DNA of 64,000 bases from Gammaproteobacteria bacterium (lineage in GTDB: Bacteria; Pseudomonadota; Gammaproteobacteria; CAISUE01), in the NCBI GenBank assembly GCA_021156105.1, contig JAJNBD010000008.1, positions 1 through 64,000 of the forward strand, read 5' to 3'. Both the position numbers and the translations under genes were made by a program. Positions within the stretch are counted from its first letter, which is position 1, and each line of letters starts with the position of its first letter. Positions 26,158 through 34,375 of this stretch are shown here, piece after piece. The notes below the pieces were generated by a model, which had not been told where the DNA came from, did no database searches, and saw nothing but the letters and a program-made list of their open reading frames with translations.

Positions 26158-26853
26158 TTATTGATGTCGAAAAGCCGCTAGATAATTAGTTTGTGGTTTT
26201 GGTGATAGGGAAAAATTTTTAGATGTGAAATGATAATCTAATCCATTCAAAGCAACAAGCTCAAGCCCATACCTTCTTGCAGCGTTACATAATTCTGAAG
26301 GTTTAATAAATTTTTGATAATCATGCGTGCCTTTGGGTAAAAGCTTTAATAGGTATTCTGCTCCAACAATTGCTTCAAGGTAAGCGCGTAAGCTGCGGTT
26401 AATGGTGGAGAAGAAAACCCAGCCGCCTGGTTTAGTTAAATGGCTTGCGGCTGCAATGATGCTTTCCGGATCGGGCACATGTTCCAGCATTTCCATGCAA
26501 GTCACCACATCAAAAGTAGCAGGGTGCTGTGTAGCAAACTGTTCAATGGGAATGGCTTGATAATGGATGGGTAAGTGATGTTCTATCGCATGGGCTTTTG
26601 CTTGAGCTAAAGCTTCTTCATTTAAGTCAATGCCGCTGACATGAGCGCCTGCTTTTGCAAGCGCTTCGGTTAAGATACCGCCACCGCAGCCAAGATCAAC
26701 GATATTTTGGTTTTGTAATTTGACGTGATCTTCAATGAATTTTAAACGCACTGGATTAAGCTGATGTAGCATGGCATAGGTGGGGTCATGTAAATCCCAC
26801 CAGTGGCCTTGGCTAAATTTTTGAATTTCTTGGTGATCGATATTAGCCTGCAT
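26158..26853 (-). CDS. ubiG: Ubiquinone biosynthesis O-methyltransferase
   Basis: 231 residues. Class I SAM-dependent methyltransferase acting twice in ubiquinone synthesis. The SAM-binding motif VDLGCGGGILTEALA, the acidic second-strand end GIDLNEEAL, and the UbiG-specific N terminus FSQGHWWDLHDPTYAMLHQLNPVR... are visible, as is MEMLEHVPDP. Length and order match the family. Apparently a single gene. Confidence 0.95.
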   Translation of the reverse strand: MQANIDHQEIQKFSQGHWWDLHDPTYAMLHQLNPVRLKFIEDHVKLQNQNIVDLGCGGGILTEALAKAGAHVSGIDLNEEALAQAKAHAIEHHLPIHYQAIPIEQFATQHPATFDVVTCMEMLEHVPDPESIIAAASHLTKPGGWVFFSTINRSLRAYLEAIVGAEYLLKLLPKGTHDYQKFIKPSELCNAARRYGLELVALNGLDYHFTSKNFSLSPKPQTNYLAAFRHQ

Positions 26854-27085
26854 GAGCTTGATATTTTAATGATATAGAATGAAATCTTATCGCGTTGGCG
26901 CTATTCTTGCAATGTGTGTGAGTTTAAGTGGGTGGCAATGGATTAAAAGATTTTTTTAGAGATTATGAGCAAAGGCTTTTTAAAAACTTAAAATTATTAA
27001 ATAGTTGAGGTTTTTTCCTGCAAGGCTTGTTTCCTTGAGCGCGTTTTATTAGTATGATGAAGGTTTTGGATTCAGGGAATAATCG

Positions 27086-27604
27086 ATGAAAATTAAGCAA
27101 ATGGTATTAGCTGCTGTTTTATGGGGTGCAACAACGGTATCTTTTGGGATTCCTGAGGATTATGCAATCGATGTATTACCCGCAGGTTCTAGTGCGCATC
27201 CCCCCCTCCAAGCGCCGCCATTACCTGATATTCTTTCAGGTCGTGCTTTAGTTCATGCAGTAAGTATGGGTGAAGATTTGATAACTATTAGCCCAACGGA
27301 ATTAGCTCAAGCTTATCCAGGTGAAAGGCCAAGACAAGCCGCAGATGTAAATCCAGAAGGGATTTATAAAGTTATTCGAAAAGAAAATAAAAAAGATTCC
27401 CGGCTTAAGTACTTGAAAAAAAATTATCCTGCGCGTGTTGTACTGTTAAGCATTCCTACTAAATATTTTGGCAGCCTTTCAGAGGTGCTTAACTTATCTG
27501 GGTTAGCAGAGAAGAACATCAATATTATTACTGGCTTGAATAGTAAAGGGATTGAGCAAATAGACCTAGCAGCTCTAAAGGCTACTACAGCTAAGCAGCA
27601 ATAG
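27086..27604 (+). CDS. Secreted protein of unknown function
   Basis: 172 residues. Signal peptide KIKQMVLAAVLWGATTVSFG followed by a proline-rich mature N terminus (SSAHPPLQAPPLPD). No Cys in the mature part and no recognised domain. CAGGGAA lies before the ATG. It stands 80 bp before the permease pair on the same strand, but there is no evidence of a shared role. The 26854-27085 stretch upstream shows no gene. Confidence 0.6.
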   Translation: MKIKQMVLAAVLWGATTVSFGIPEDYAIDVLPAGSSAHPPLQAPPLPDILSGRALVHAVSMGEDLITISPTELAQAYPGERPRQAADVNPEGIYKVIRKENKKDSRLKYLKKNYPARVVLLSIPTKYFGSLSEVLNLSGLAEKNINIITGLNSKGIEQIDLAALKATTAKQQ

Positions 27605-27684
27605 GTTTAGGACACAAAGTATCAGCCAAGCAAACAATTATTTTGGGTATGACTGATGACCTTTTTATAGCACGGAAAAATGAC

Positions 27685-29262
27685 ATGAAAAAAAGAACGA
27701 TTTCAACACCAGCCTTATTATTTACCTCCGTCAGCGCCATCATTGGTTCAGGTTGGCTGTTTGCCGCTTACTATGCCGCAACCACGACAGGGCCAGCGGC
27801 TATTTTGTCTTGGATCTTTGGTGCCCTAGCCATGATTGTTGTGGCTTTTACTTATGCAGAATTAAGTGCCTTTGTTCCTGTGACGGGTGCGAGCATGCGA
27901 GTACTGCGTTATTCGCATGGTCAATTTACGGGGTTTATGTTTGCGTGGATTACTTGGATTTCTTATGTAGCCATTATGGCCATTGAAGTGCAAGCGATTA
28001 TTCAATATGGCAGTTTCTTTTTTCCCAGCTGGGTTTACCCCAGTGGCGGTTTAACTTTTATTGGTTATGTCTTTGCCGCGATTTTGATGTTATTGGTTGC
28101 TATCATTAATTTCTATTCTTTACGTTGGTTGTTACGCTGCAATAATTTTTTAACGGTTCTTAAATTAATTATTCCTATTGTTATTGCTGGCGCAATCCTT
28201 GTTGCGCAATTTCCAGTCAGTCATGATACTTTGCAGAAAATGACTTTTGCACCGCAAGGCATGAAGGGGATTTTTGCCACCATTACAACAGGTGGAATTG
28301 TGTTTGCCTTTAATGGTTTTCGCCAAGCAACGGAATTAGCAGGGGAAGCAAAAAATCCTCAGCGCTCTTTGCCAATTGCTGTAATCGGCTCAGTGGTGAT
28401 TTGCTTAATTGTTTATCTGTGCTTGCAGTATTCTTTTTTAGCAGCTGTTGCTACCGATAGCCATTTAAAAGATTGGCAATCTTTAAACTTATCTGGCATC
28501 AATAGTCCGTTTGCGATTATTTTAGCTAAAGAAAACCTTAATCATTTTCTACCAGTGTTATATTTAGGTGCGGTCGCCGGCCCATTTGCTGCTGCGTTAA
28601 TGTATGGTAGCAGTGGTGCGCGTGCGTTATATGCTATGAGTATGAATGGCTCCATTCCAAAATGGTTTGCTCATTTAACGCCACATGGCTTACCTGTACG
28701 TTCCATCTTCTTTAACTTTGCCTTAGGGATGTGCTTATTTGCGCCGTTTCCTGGTTGGGCAGCAATGGCTAGTTTTTTAACTTCACTAATGGCATTAACT
28801 TATATTAGTGCGCCACTATGTTCTTTGGCATTAACCTTGCATTTGCCGGACCATGAACGTTATTTCAAATTACCTTATCCAAAAGTTTGGTGCTTTATTG
28901 CTTTTTATATTTGTAACTTGCTTTTTTACTGGACAGGTTGGGATATTTTGCAAAAATTATTAATCATGTTGATTGTTGGCTTTGTCGTACTAGTCGTTTA
29001 TCGTTGGTACTCTGGCAAGCGTCAGCAATTACTACACTTAGATTGGAAAGCATCCTCATGGATGTGGAGCTTCTTTATTGGCCAAAGCATTATCAGTTAC
29101 TATGGTAGTTTTGGTGGCAAAGGAACATTGCCTTTTGGCTGGGATTTCCTTGCTTTTGCGATTATTAGCCTGGTAAGTTTATGGCTTGGAGTTAAATATA
29201 CTCGCCCTGTTGATAAGATGCAGCAAGATATTGAGTTATTAATTGCTGAGCAACACGCATGA
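27685..29262 (+). CDS. APC-superfamily amino-acid permease, copy 1
   Basis: 525 residues from the ATG at 27685, chosen because its N terminus (MKKRTISTPALLFTSVSAII) matches that of the second copy; a 14-residue longer frame is unlikely. About twelve to fourteen membrane segments. The first helix carries the APC glycine-rich break IIGSGWLFA, with the FAFNGFRQATELAGEAKNPQRSLP motif following helix 6. Expected to import an amino acid by proton symport across the inner membrane. Tandem duplicate of the next gene (overlap ATGA). Amino-acid uptake is central for intracellular Legionellales. Substrate unknown. Confidence 0.9.
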   Translation: MKKRTISTPALLFTSVSAIIGSGWLFAAYYAATTTGPAAILSWIFGALAMIVVAFTYAELSAFVPVTGASMRVLRYSHGQFTGFMFAWITWISYVAIMAIEVQAIIQYGSFFFPSWVYPSGGLTFIGYVFAAILMLLVAIINFYSLRWLLRCNNFLTVLKLIIPIVIAGAILVAQFPVSHDTLQKMTFAPQGMKGIFATITTGGIVFAFNGFRQATELAGEAKNPQRSLPIAVIGSVVICLIVYLCLQYSFLAAVATDSHLKDWQSLNLSGINSPFAIILAKENLNHFLPVLYLGAVAGPFAAALMYGSSGARALYAMSMNGSIPKWFAHLTPHGLPVRSIFFNFALGMCLFAPFPGWAAMASFLTSLMALTYISAPLCSLALTLHLPDHERYFKLPYPKVWCFIAFYICNLLFYWTGWDILQKLLIMLIVGFVVLVVYRWYSGKRQQLLHLDWKASSWMWSFFIGQSIISYYGSFGGKGTLPFGWDFLAFAIISLVSLWLGVKYTRPVDKMQQDIELLIAEQHA

Positions 29263-30827
29263 AAAAACGAACGATTTCAACCACAACCTTATTATTTACT
29301 TCTGTCAGCACAATTATTGGTTCAGGCTGGTTGTTTGCCGCTTATTATGCAGCAATGCAGACGGGTGTTGCATCATTATTATCTTGGATCATTGGTTTTT
29401 TTGCCATTATTATTGTGGCGTTTACTTATGCTGAATTAAGTGCCTTTGTCCCAGTGACAGGGGTTGGAACGCGTGTAGTGCGCTACACGCATGGGCAGTT
29501 TGTTGGCTTTGTGCTCGCGTGGATTATTTGGGCGTCGTATGTTTCAACCATGTCTATTGAAGTCCAAGCAATTTTACAATATGGCAGCTTCTTTTTTCCG
29601 AACCTTGTTTACCCAACAGGTGCATTGACGGGGCAAGGTTACTTTTTTGCAACGGTTATGATGCTGTTAATTAGTATTTTAAATTTTTATTCTTTGAGGT
29701 GGCTGCTAAGTTGTAATAACTTTTTAGCTGTCTTAAAAATGATTATTCCAATTGCTATTGCCTTGGTCATTATTGTTGCATGCTTGCCTACCGCCCATGG
29801 TGGCCTTAGCCACATGACTTTTGCCCCAAATGGTTTAAAAGGAATATTGGCTGCCATTTCTACCGGTGGTGTGGTATATACTTTTAATGGATTCCGCCAT
29901 GCAACCGAAATGGCAGGTGAAGCAAAAGATCCCCATAAATCCTTACCTATTGCGTTGATTGGTTCACTGTTAATTTGTTTAGTGTTGTATGTGGCTTTGC
30001 AATATGCTTTTTTAATTGGCATGGGTAGCGATGCAAAATTAGCGCAGTGGCATGCGATGAAATTTTCTACCATGATGAGCCCATTTTCAGTATTGCTGCA
30101 TGAGAATAAATTAGATGGGTTTCTGCCATTATTGTATGTGGGCGCGGTAATTGGGCCTTTTGCAGCAGGTTTAATGTTTGGTAGTAGTGGTGCTCGCACC
30201 TTATATGCCATGAGTCAAAATGGTTCTATTCCTGCTTGGTTTGCACAACTTACGCCTAAAGGTTTACCTGCACGTGCAGTGATTTTTAATTTTATTTTGG
30301 GAATGGTGTTCTTTTTACCCTTTCCAGGCTGGGAATCCATGGCAAGTTTTTTAACTTCGCTGATGGCGATCACTTACATTATGGCGCCTTTAGGAGTATT
30401 AACTTTAAGAGAGCATTTGCAAAATCATCCGCGCTTTTTTAAATTACCTTTTGCGAGAATATGGTGCTTTGTCGCTTTTTATATTTGTAGCCTTCTATTT
30501 TATTGGACTGGCTGGGACGTATTAAAAAAATTATTGGTGATGTTGCTAATTGGCTTAATCATGCTTGTTGCTTACCGTTTTTATGCCCACAAAGATAAGG
30601 TGTTTGATTTAGATTGGCGCGCATCGCTTTGGCTTTGGGCTTTCTTTATTGGCGAAGCAATCGTGAGCCGCTTGGGTACTTTTGGTGGCTTAGGCATGTT
30701 ATCATTTGGTTATGATTTTATTGCTTTGGCGTTTGTGAGTTTTATTAGCCTTTGGTTTGCTGTAAAATTTACCATGCCTCCTGCACAAATGCAAAAGGAT
30801 ATTGATGGGCTAATCGCAGGTCATTAA
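29259..30827 (+). CDS. APC-superfamily amino-acid permease, copy 2
   Basis: 522 residues. Roughly three quarters identical to the preceding permease by eye along the whole length (IIGSGWLFAAYYAA, YTFNGFRHATEMAGEAKDPH, PFAAGLMFGSSGARTLYAM). The start codon overlaps the stop of copy 1, so the two are translationally coupled. Differences cluster in loops and in helices 6-8, which may alter specificity. It is followed 11 bp later by the TolA/TonB-like gene. Confidence 0.9.
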   Translation: MKKRTISTTTLLFTSVSTIIGSGWLFAAYYAAMQTGVASLLSWIIGFFAIIIVAFTYAELSAFVPVTGVGTRVVRYTHGQFVGFVLAWIIWASYVSTMSIEVQAILQYGSFFFPNLVYPTGALTGQGYFFATVMMLLISILNFYSLRWLLSCNNFLAVLKMIIPIAIALVIIVACLPTAHGGLSHMTFAPNGLKGILAAISTGGVVYTFNGFRHATEMAGEAKDPHKSLPIALIGSLLICLVLYVALQYAFLIGMGSDAKLAQWHAMKFSTMMSPFSVLLHENKLDGFLPLLYVGAVIGPFAAGLMFGSSGARTLYAMSQNGSIPAWFAQLTPKGLPARAVIFNFILGMVFFLPFPGWESMASFLTSLMAITYIMAPLGVLTLREHLQNHPRFFKLPFARIWCFVAFYICSLLFYWTGWDVLKKLLVMLLIGLIMLVAYRFYAHKDKVFDLDWRASLWLWAFFIGEAIVSRLGTFGGLGMLSFGYDFIALAFVSFISLWFAVKFTMPPAQMQKDIDGLIAGH

Positions 30828-30838
30828 TTAATATTTTT

Positions 30839-31669
30839 ATGCAACTGTCTTTTCCTCAAACGCAATATCGCTGGCCAGTCGCTTTAGCGGTATTGCTACA
30901 TGTGTTAATTGCTGTGTTTTTGTTTGGCAGTATCTTTTTCTATCGGCCATCACAATATGCCGTGGAACAACAAGCAGTTCAAGCAACAATTGTTACCAGT
31001 AGTCAATTAGCCGCGATGACGCAAGCAAATACAAAGCTGGCCGCTAAACCAGTGGAAAAGCCTGCGCCAAAACCTGTGGAAAAACCATTGCCCAAACCAG
31101 TTGAAAAACCAGTGCCGAAGGTGATTGAAAAGCCAGTGCCTGCAAAACCTATCCCACAAAAAACAGCGCCTACTAAGGTTGTGCAAAAAACCAATCCAAA
31201 AGTTGCACAAAAATCTTTGGAAGAAAGTTTATTGCAAGAAGATTTATCAGCAGCCGCAACACCAAAAACACCCAGCAAAAATACCGCAAAAGCATTGCAG
31301 CAATCTTTAATGGATCAACAGTTAGAAGCCGATGAAGGGCAAGTAAAAACTGCACGTAGTCAAGCTGTACAAGGGGAAGTGGATAAATATAAAGCAATGA
31401 TTTTGCAACAGATTCAGCAAAATTGGATTGTGCCACAAAACGTGCAAAACCTTTCTTGTGTATTGCAAGTCCAAGTTGCACCAGGGGGTATGGTGACAGG
31501 CGTGAGCCTTGTTAAATCTAGCGGTAATGAAGCATTAGATCGTTCTGCTATTGCCGCTGTGAATAAAGCCTCACCTTTACCGGTTCCAAAAGATTCCGCG
31601 GCATTTGCTGCTTTTCGCGTATTTACTTTAACGGTTCGGCCAGAAGGAAGTGATTTGGCTGCAAATTAA
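30839..31669 (+). CDS. TolA/TonB-like envelope protein
   Basis: 276 residues. An N-terminal membrane anchor (about 14-36, VALAVLLHVLIAVFLFGSIFF) is followed by a proline/lysine-rich rod with repeats of KPVEKP (about 68-125). A helical segment follows, then a C-terminal domain with the TolA/TonB-type signature (VDKYKAMILQQIQQNWIVPQ, then VQVAPGGMVTGVSLVKSSG). The C-terminal domain fits TolA of the Tol-Pal system, which links inner and outer membranes during division; the KPVEKP rod is more TonB-like. tolB and pal are not in the window. The last 45 bp of the gene and its downstream hairpin are duplicated about 935 bp downstream. Confidence 0.8.
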   Translation: MQLSFPQTQYRWPVALAVLLHVLIAVFLFGSIFFYRPSQYAVEQQAVQATIVTSSQLAAMTQANTKLAAKPVEKPAPKPVEKPLPKPVEKPVPKVIEKPVPAKPIPQKTAPTKVVQKTNPKVAQKSLEESLLQEDLSAAATPKTPSKNTAKALQQSLMDQQLEADEGQVKTARSQAVQGEVDKYKAMILQQIQQNWIVPQNVQNLSCVLQVQVAPGGMVTGVSLVKSSGNEALDRSAIAAVNKASPLPVPKDSAAFAAFRVFTLTVRPEGSDLAAN

Positions 31670-31670
31670 G

Positions 31671-31710
31671 TATTTGCCTGGCTAAGTTTTTACCATTCGC
31701 CAGGCAAATA
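31671..31710 (+). terminator. Hairpin after the TolA-like gene
   Basis: TATTTGCCTGGC (31671-31682) pairs perfectly with GCCAGGCAAATA (31699-31710). No plus-strand T run follows, so it may act as a 3' stabiliser or a bidirectional terminator between convergent genes. Its counterpart in the duplicated unit is at 32616-32653. Confidence 0.55.
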
Positions 31711-31734
31711 GTTAGTGTGTTTTTATGCTTTCCG

Positions 31735-32364
31735 TTAAGGACGTGGTTGCAAAGCTATATCGTCAATAACACCAGGTCCGAGTAATTTTTGAAGCTGCTC
31801 TTTTTCTCCCTGCAAGATATACGTCAAAAATGGAAGAATATGCTGGGTAAAAGCTTTTTGATCATACTGATCATGGACGTAATTGCGTTTTATTGCTTCC
31901 GCTAGTGCTTCGTCATCAAAGTTAAACCGATCTTGTTGCTGAACAAGGGGTTTCGCTCTTAAAGCGCCTTGCGCTAATGGATAACTCATTGCAGATATTT
32001 CATCTAATTTTGCTATTAAATGCTCTTTGATTTCAAGAAACCTATCCCTGGAAGCTTGATATGCTTCAATGTCTTGAATAAGTTTTTCGAGAGTGGTTTC
32101 TAGTTCATCTTTTCTAGCTTTAAAACTAAAGAATCCAGCGTCTGAATTTATTGCTTTGCGATTTGCTTTAACTGCCCTGAGTTGATTCTTTAAAATTATA
32201 GCAAGCCGGTCAATATCCTGAATTTCCTCTAAGCGCTTGATAACCGTTCTCGCCATTTCTTGATTATTTCCTTTTAGAGCATCTTCAAAAAAACCCGCAG
32301 GTTTTGCTTGATATGCATTAAGTTGTGTAATTGCGTTTGTGATTAATTGGGTATAACTACTCAT
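31735..32364 (-). CDS. Small helical protein, paralogue 1 of a duplicated pair
   Basis: 209 residues from the ATG at 32364, which has AAAGGAA at a proper distance; the ATG two codons upstream is too close to it. Mostly alpha-helical and charged (ELETTLEKLIQDIEAYQASRD), with coiled-coil character. No recognised domain or signal peptide. N terminus MSSYTQLITNAITQLNAYQA, then KPAGFFED, shared with the neighbouring paralogue at 32699-33151. A TTAA-N7-TTAA motif lies about 64 bp upstream. A candidate effector or regulatory protein; function unknown. Confidence 0.6.
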   Translation of the reverse strand: MSSYTQLITNAITQLNAYQAKPAGFFEDALKGNNQEMARTVIKRLEEIQDIDRLAIILKNQLRAVKANRKAINSDAGFFSFKARKDELETTLEKLIQDIEAYQASRDRFLEIKEHLIAKLDEISAMSYPLAQGALRAKPLVQQQDRFNFDDEALAEAIKRNYVHDQYDQKAFTQHILPFLTYILQGEKEQLQKLLGPGVIDDIALQPRP

Positions 32365-32427
32365 ACTCATTTCCTTTTATCTCATTATTTTATAAAACTG
32401 ACAGATGAAATTATGCCATGGTTTGTC

Positions 32428-32442
32428 TTAAGGTTTGGTTAA
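32428..32442 (-). promoter_or_regulatory. PmrA-like TTAA-N7-TTAA box
   Basis: Plus strand CTTAAGGTTTGGTTAA: TTAA at 32428 and 32439, 11 bp apart. It lies 64 bp upstream of the start of the minus-strand gene and is conserved in the duplicated copy (33215 and 33226). Confidence 0.4.
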
Positions 32443-32480
32443 ATTTCAACACATAGAGCAGTGTTTTTTCTGCGCTGGAT

Positions 32481-32556
32481 AAAAATGGTGGACATGCGCG
32501 TCGTGCTCACCAAAGCGGTGGAAAAGGAAGCCCGCCTAGCGCTTTGCCCACCCTAC
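32481..32556 (+). repeat. MITE-like interspersed repeat, copy B (internally deleted)
   Basis: AAAAATGGTGGACATGCGCG at the left end and GCGCTTTGCCCACCCTAC at the right end, with the inner CAAAGCGGTGGAAAAGG also seen in copies A and D. It is shorter than copy A. It stands exactly at the junction of the two duplicated units. Confidence 0.7.
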
Positions 32557-32615
32557 AACTTTAATGGTTCGGCCAGAAGGAAGTGATTTGGCTGCGAGTT
32601 AAGTTTTCTTGCTTT

Positions 32616-32653
32616 ATTTGCCCAGCGAAATGCAGGCGATTAACTGGGCAAAT
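32616..32653 (+). terminator. Duplicated hairpin, diverged copy
   Basis: ATTTGCCCAG (32616-32625) pairs with CTGGGCAAAT (32644-32653). The stem differs from that at 31671 by compensated changes (CTGG/CCAG versus CCAG/CTGG). That suggests the structure, rather than the sequence, is being kept. Confidence 0.5.
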
Positions 32654-32698
32654 ATTTGTCTGTATCTTACATCTATCCGCTTAAACTTCCTCTACATG

Positions 32699-33151
32699 TT
32701 AGAAAGAATAAACGTTATTGCAAGGGTCAGCTTGCTCGTCGGAAGACCTTTGTATAGGAGACTGATGTGCTCGAATACCTTGAATAAGATTCTCTAGAGT
32801 GGTTTCTAATTCACCTTTTCCAGCTTTAAAAAATAAAGTGGCGTTTTTTTCATTACGGGCATTACTAACAAAGCTTAGTTTTTTTTCTAAAAATTCGTTA
32901 AGATCTTGTACAGTAGCTTTTTCACTATGATCTATTACAATAGAATCTGTTACAGTAGTACGATCTGTTGCAATAAGATCTGTTGCAATAAGGTCCTCTT
33001 TAATAAATGCGCTTAAACGATCGGCAATTTCTGCAGCAATTTCTTTTCGGACATCTTTCAAACTTTCATCTTCAAAAAAACCAGCAGGTTTTACTTTGTA
33101 TGCTTCAAGTTGTTTGATTGCATTCTCGATTAACTTTGTATAGCCACTCAT
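32699..33151 (-). CDS. Small helical protein, paralogue 2 (shortened)
   Basis: 150 residues from the ATG at 33151 (AAAGGAA upstream, as in paralogue 1). The N terminus (MSGYTKLIENAIKQLEAYKV, KPAGFFED) and the GELETTLENLIQGIRAHQ segment match paralogue 1. The last about 20 residues (SPIQRSSDEQADPCNNVYSF) do not match and the C-terminal third is missing. This fits a frameshift or deletion after duplication. A middle insert encodes repeats of DLIAT/DRTTVTDS from a 15-bp DNA tandem repeat. It could be a decaying copy or a diverged functional one. Confidence 0.5.
   Translation of the reverse strand: MSGYTKLIENAIKQLEAYKVKPAGFFEDESLKDVRKEIAAEIADRLSAFIKEDLIATDLIATDRTTVTDSIVIDHSEKATVQDLNEFLEKKLSFVSNARNEKNATLFFKAGKGELETTLENLIQGIRAHQSPIQRSSDEQADPCNNVYSF
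32938..32996 (-). repeat. 15-bp tandem micro-repeat inside paralogue 2
   Basis: Units of GATCTGTTGCAATAA (plus strand) occur about four times with variation. The period of 15 bp keeps the frame and adds about 20 residues absent from the other paralogue. Confidence 0.65.
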
Positions 33152-33214
33152 GATCATTTCCTTTTATCTCATTGTTTTAGAAAACTGACAAGTGAAATTA
33201 TCGCATGATCTCCC

Positions 33215-33229
33215 TTAAGGTTTGATTAA
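33215..33229 (-). promoter_or_regulatory. PmrA-like TTAA-N7-TTAA box, duplicated copy
   Basis: CTTAAGGTTTGATTAAG, TTAA at 33215 and 33226; on the minus strand it reads CTTAATCAAACCTTAAG, with two cTTAA half-sites. It is 64 bp upstream of the start at 33151. Confidence 0.4.
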
Positions 33230-33279
33230 GTTACAAAAAAAACCATAAAGGCTTCTCTGGAGGGGGCAAAAATTTATAG

Positions 33280-33362
33280 CAGGGGTAGGCAATGCACGCC
33301 GCAAAGGTAGCTTTCAGTCACTGTGACAAGCGCGTCGCTTACGTTCCTTTGCCTACCTTACG
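33280..33362 (-). repeat. MITE-like interspersed repeat, copy C (diverged, inverted)
   Basis: On the minus strand it contains GGTAGGCAAAGGAACGTAAG followed by CGACGCG, which parallels GGTGGGCAAAGGAGCGCTAGCGACGTG in copy A. The opposite end carries AGGGGTAGGCAA. More diverged than the other copies. Confidence 0.5.
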
Positions 33363-33404
33363 AGCTGCTGCAATAAAAAAAACTTGCAAAATATTTATGA
33401 CATA

Positions 33405-33788
33405 TTATTTAAGGCGCATTTCATTTGCTGTAGATTCAAGCGTGTTTATTACATCCACTGTGTGCTGTAGGTCTTGCAGTGTGGAGTTAAATTTATGAAT
33501 TGTGAATGTAGAATGGTCTTTTCCAGACATATTTTTATCTGCTATATCTTGAAGATTTTGGTTGAGCTCCTCACGGCGGTGTGGAGGCAAATCTTGTTGC
33601 ATGGCCTGATGAAGAGATATTTCAACTTGCTGACGAAGTATTTCTTGCTTTAAGAGAGCCACCCATTTTTTCTCATCTCCTGCTTTAAAAAAGCAAAGAC
33701 AGCTAGATTTATGCTGACCATAGGCAACAATGAATTCATTGAACATTTGATGCGATTTTTTCACGTTATTTATGATAGGATAAACCAT
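33405..33788 (-). CDS. Small hypothetical protein
   Basis: 127 residues, helical and charged, no recognised domain. FFKAGDEKKWVALLKQEIL weakly resembles the FFKAGKGELETTLENLI segment of the paralogues next door, so it may be a distant family member. No strong ribosome binding site was seen and no TTAA-N7-TTAA motif lies upstream. It belongs to the same accessory island. Confidence 0.45.
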   Translation of the reverse strand: MVYPIINNVKKSHQMFNEFIVAYGQHKSSCLCFFKAGDEKKWVALLKQEILRQQVEISLHQAMQQDLPPHRREELNQNLQDIADKNMSGKDHSTFTIHKFNSTLQDLQHTVDVINTLESTANEMRLK

Positions 33789-33936
33789 ATTTTAGCTCCA
33801 AGATTATTGTTAATTTAGATACTCTATTTTGCTTAACCTTAATAAAGATAATAACTAACTATTTTAATCTACTCAAGCCCCCAGGTAAGCGCATTAAAAG
33901 CTGAGCCAGAGCAATTAGATGGCATCACATTGCCAC

Positions 33937-34024
33937 ATGATGGGCATGCATATAGGGCTGGCAAAGGAGCGCTAGCGACGTGCCCACCAAAGCGGTGGAA
34001 AAGGCATCTCACATTCACTCTACA
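33937..34024 (+). repeat. MITE-like interspersed repeat, copy D
   Basis: TAGGGCTGGCAAAGGAGCGC followed by TAGCGACGTGCCCACC and CAAAGCGGTGGAAAAGG, same orientation as copy A. The right end is degraded (CATTCACTCTACAAC). It lies about 90 bp before the conserved TTTCATACCCC block of the F-box gene. Confidence 0.65.
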
Positions 34025-34114
34025 ACTAAAAATAAAGCAGTCTACCTGGGTATAATCAAAAGTAAATTCCCAAAAGAAGTATTGGATTCTTTTATAACAA
34101 GAAACTCTTTAAAC

Positions 34115-34278
34115 TTTCATACCCCGCAGAGTTAATGAGCTCTTGGGTTGTAAAAATTTGCAGAAAAAAGCTTATTTTTTTAGGAAAACACCTCACTTTT
34201 AATAATTGCGAAAAAATTTCAAAAGAAATTAAAAAAGTAACCATTACAATCAACCTATCAATATTAAGGAATAATTAA
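34115..34278 (+). promoter_or_regulatory. Shared effector-gene upstream block with PmrA-like box
   Basis: TTTCATACCCCGCAGAG (34115-34131) matches blocks at 108, 39896 and 53301. TTAA at 34264 and 34275 (ATTAAGGAATAATTAATT) are 11 bp apart, and the box ends 98 bp before the ATG. The distance between the two elements is longer here (about 130 bp) than at the other three loci (about 40 bp). The rest of 33789-34375 holds no gene. Confidence 0.4.
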
Positions 34279-34375
34279 TTTTTTTTAAGCAATTATCACC
34301 GTATTTTTTTACGGTTTTTCCAAAGCGTTAATTTTTCTAGAATATTGCAATCAAAAATAAAAAATAGGATTTGAC

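Larger units (their letters stand above)
31628..33229. repeat. Segmental tandem duplication (two units, about 935 bp apart)
   Basis: Unit 1 runs from the 3' end of the TolA-like gene (31628) through a hairpin, a minus-strand gene and its upstream box (to about 32442). Unit 2 repeats the same order from about 32558 to 33229. It begins with GGTTCGGCCAGAAGGAAGTG, identical to the gene end and followed by its own stop. Both units end with CTTAAGGTTTG-(A/G)-TTAA. A MITE-like repeat (32481-32556) sits exactly at the junction. Confidence 0.85.

Noticed and set aside
33292..33498. Plus-strand frame over repeat copy C
   Set aside because: Lies within the repeat and antisense to the 127-aa gene; no start signal.
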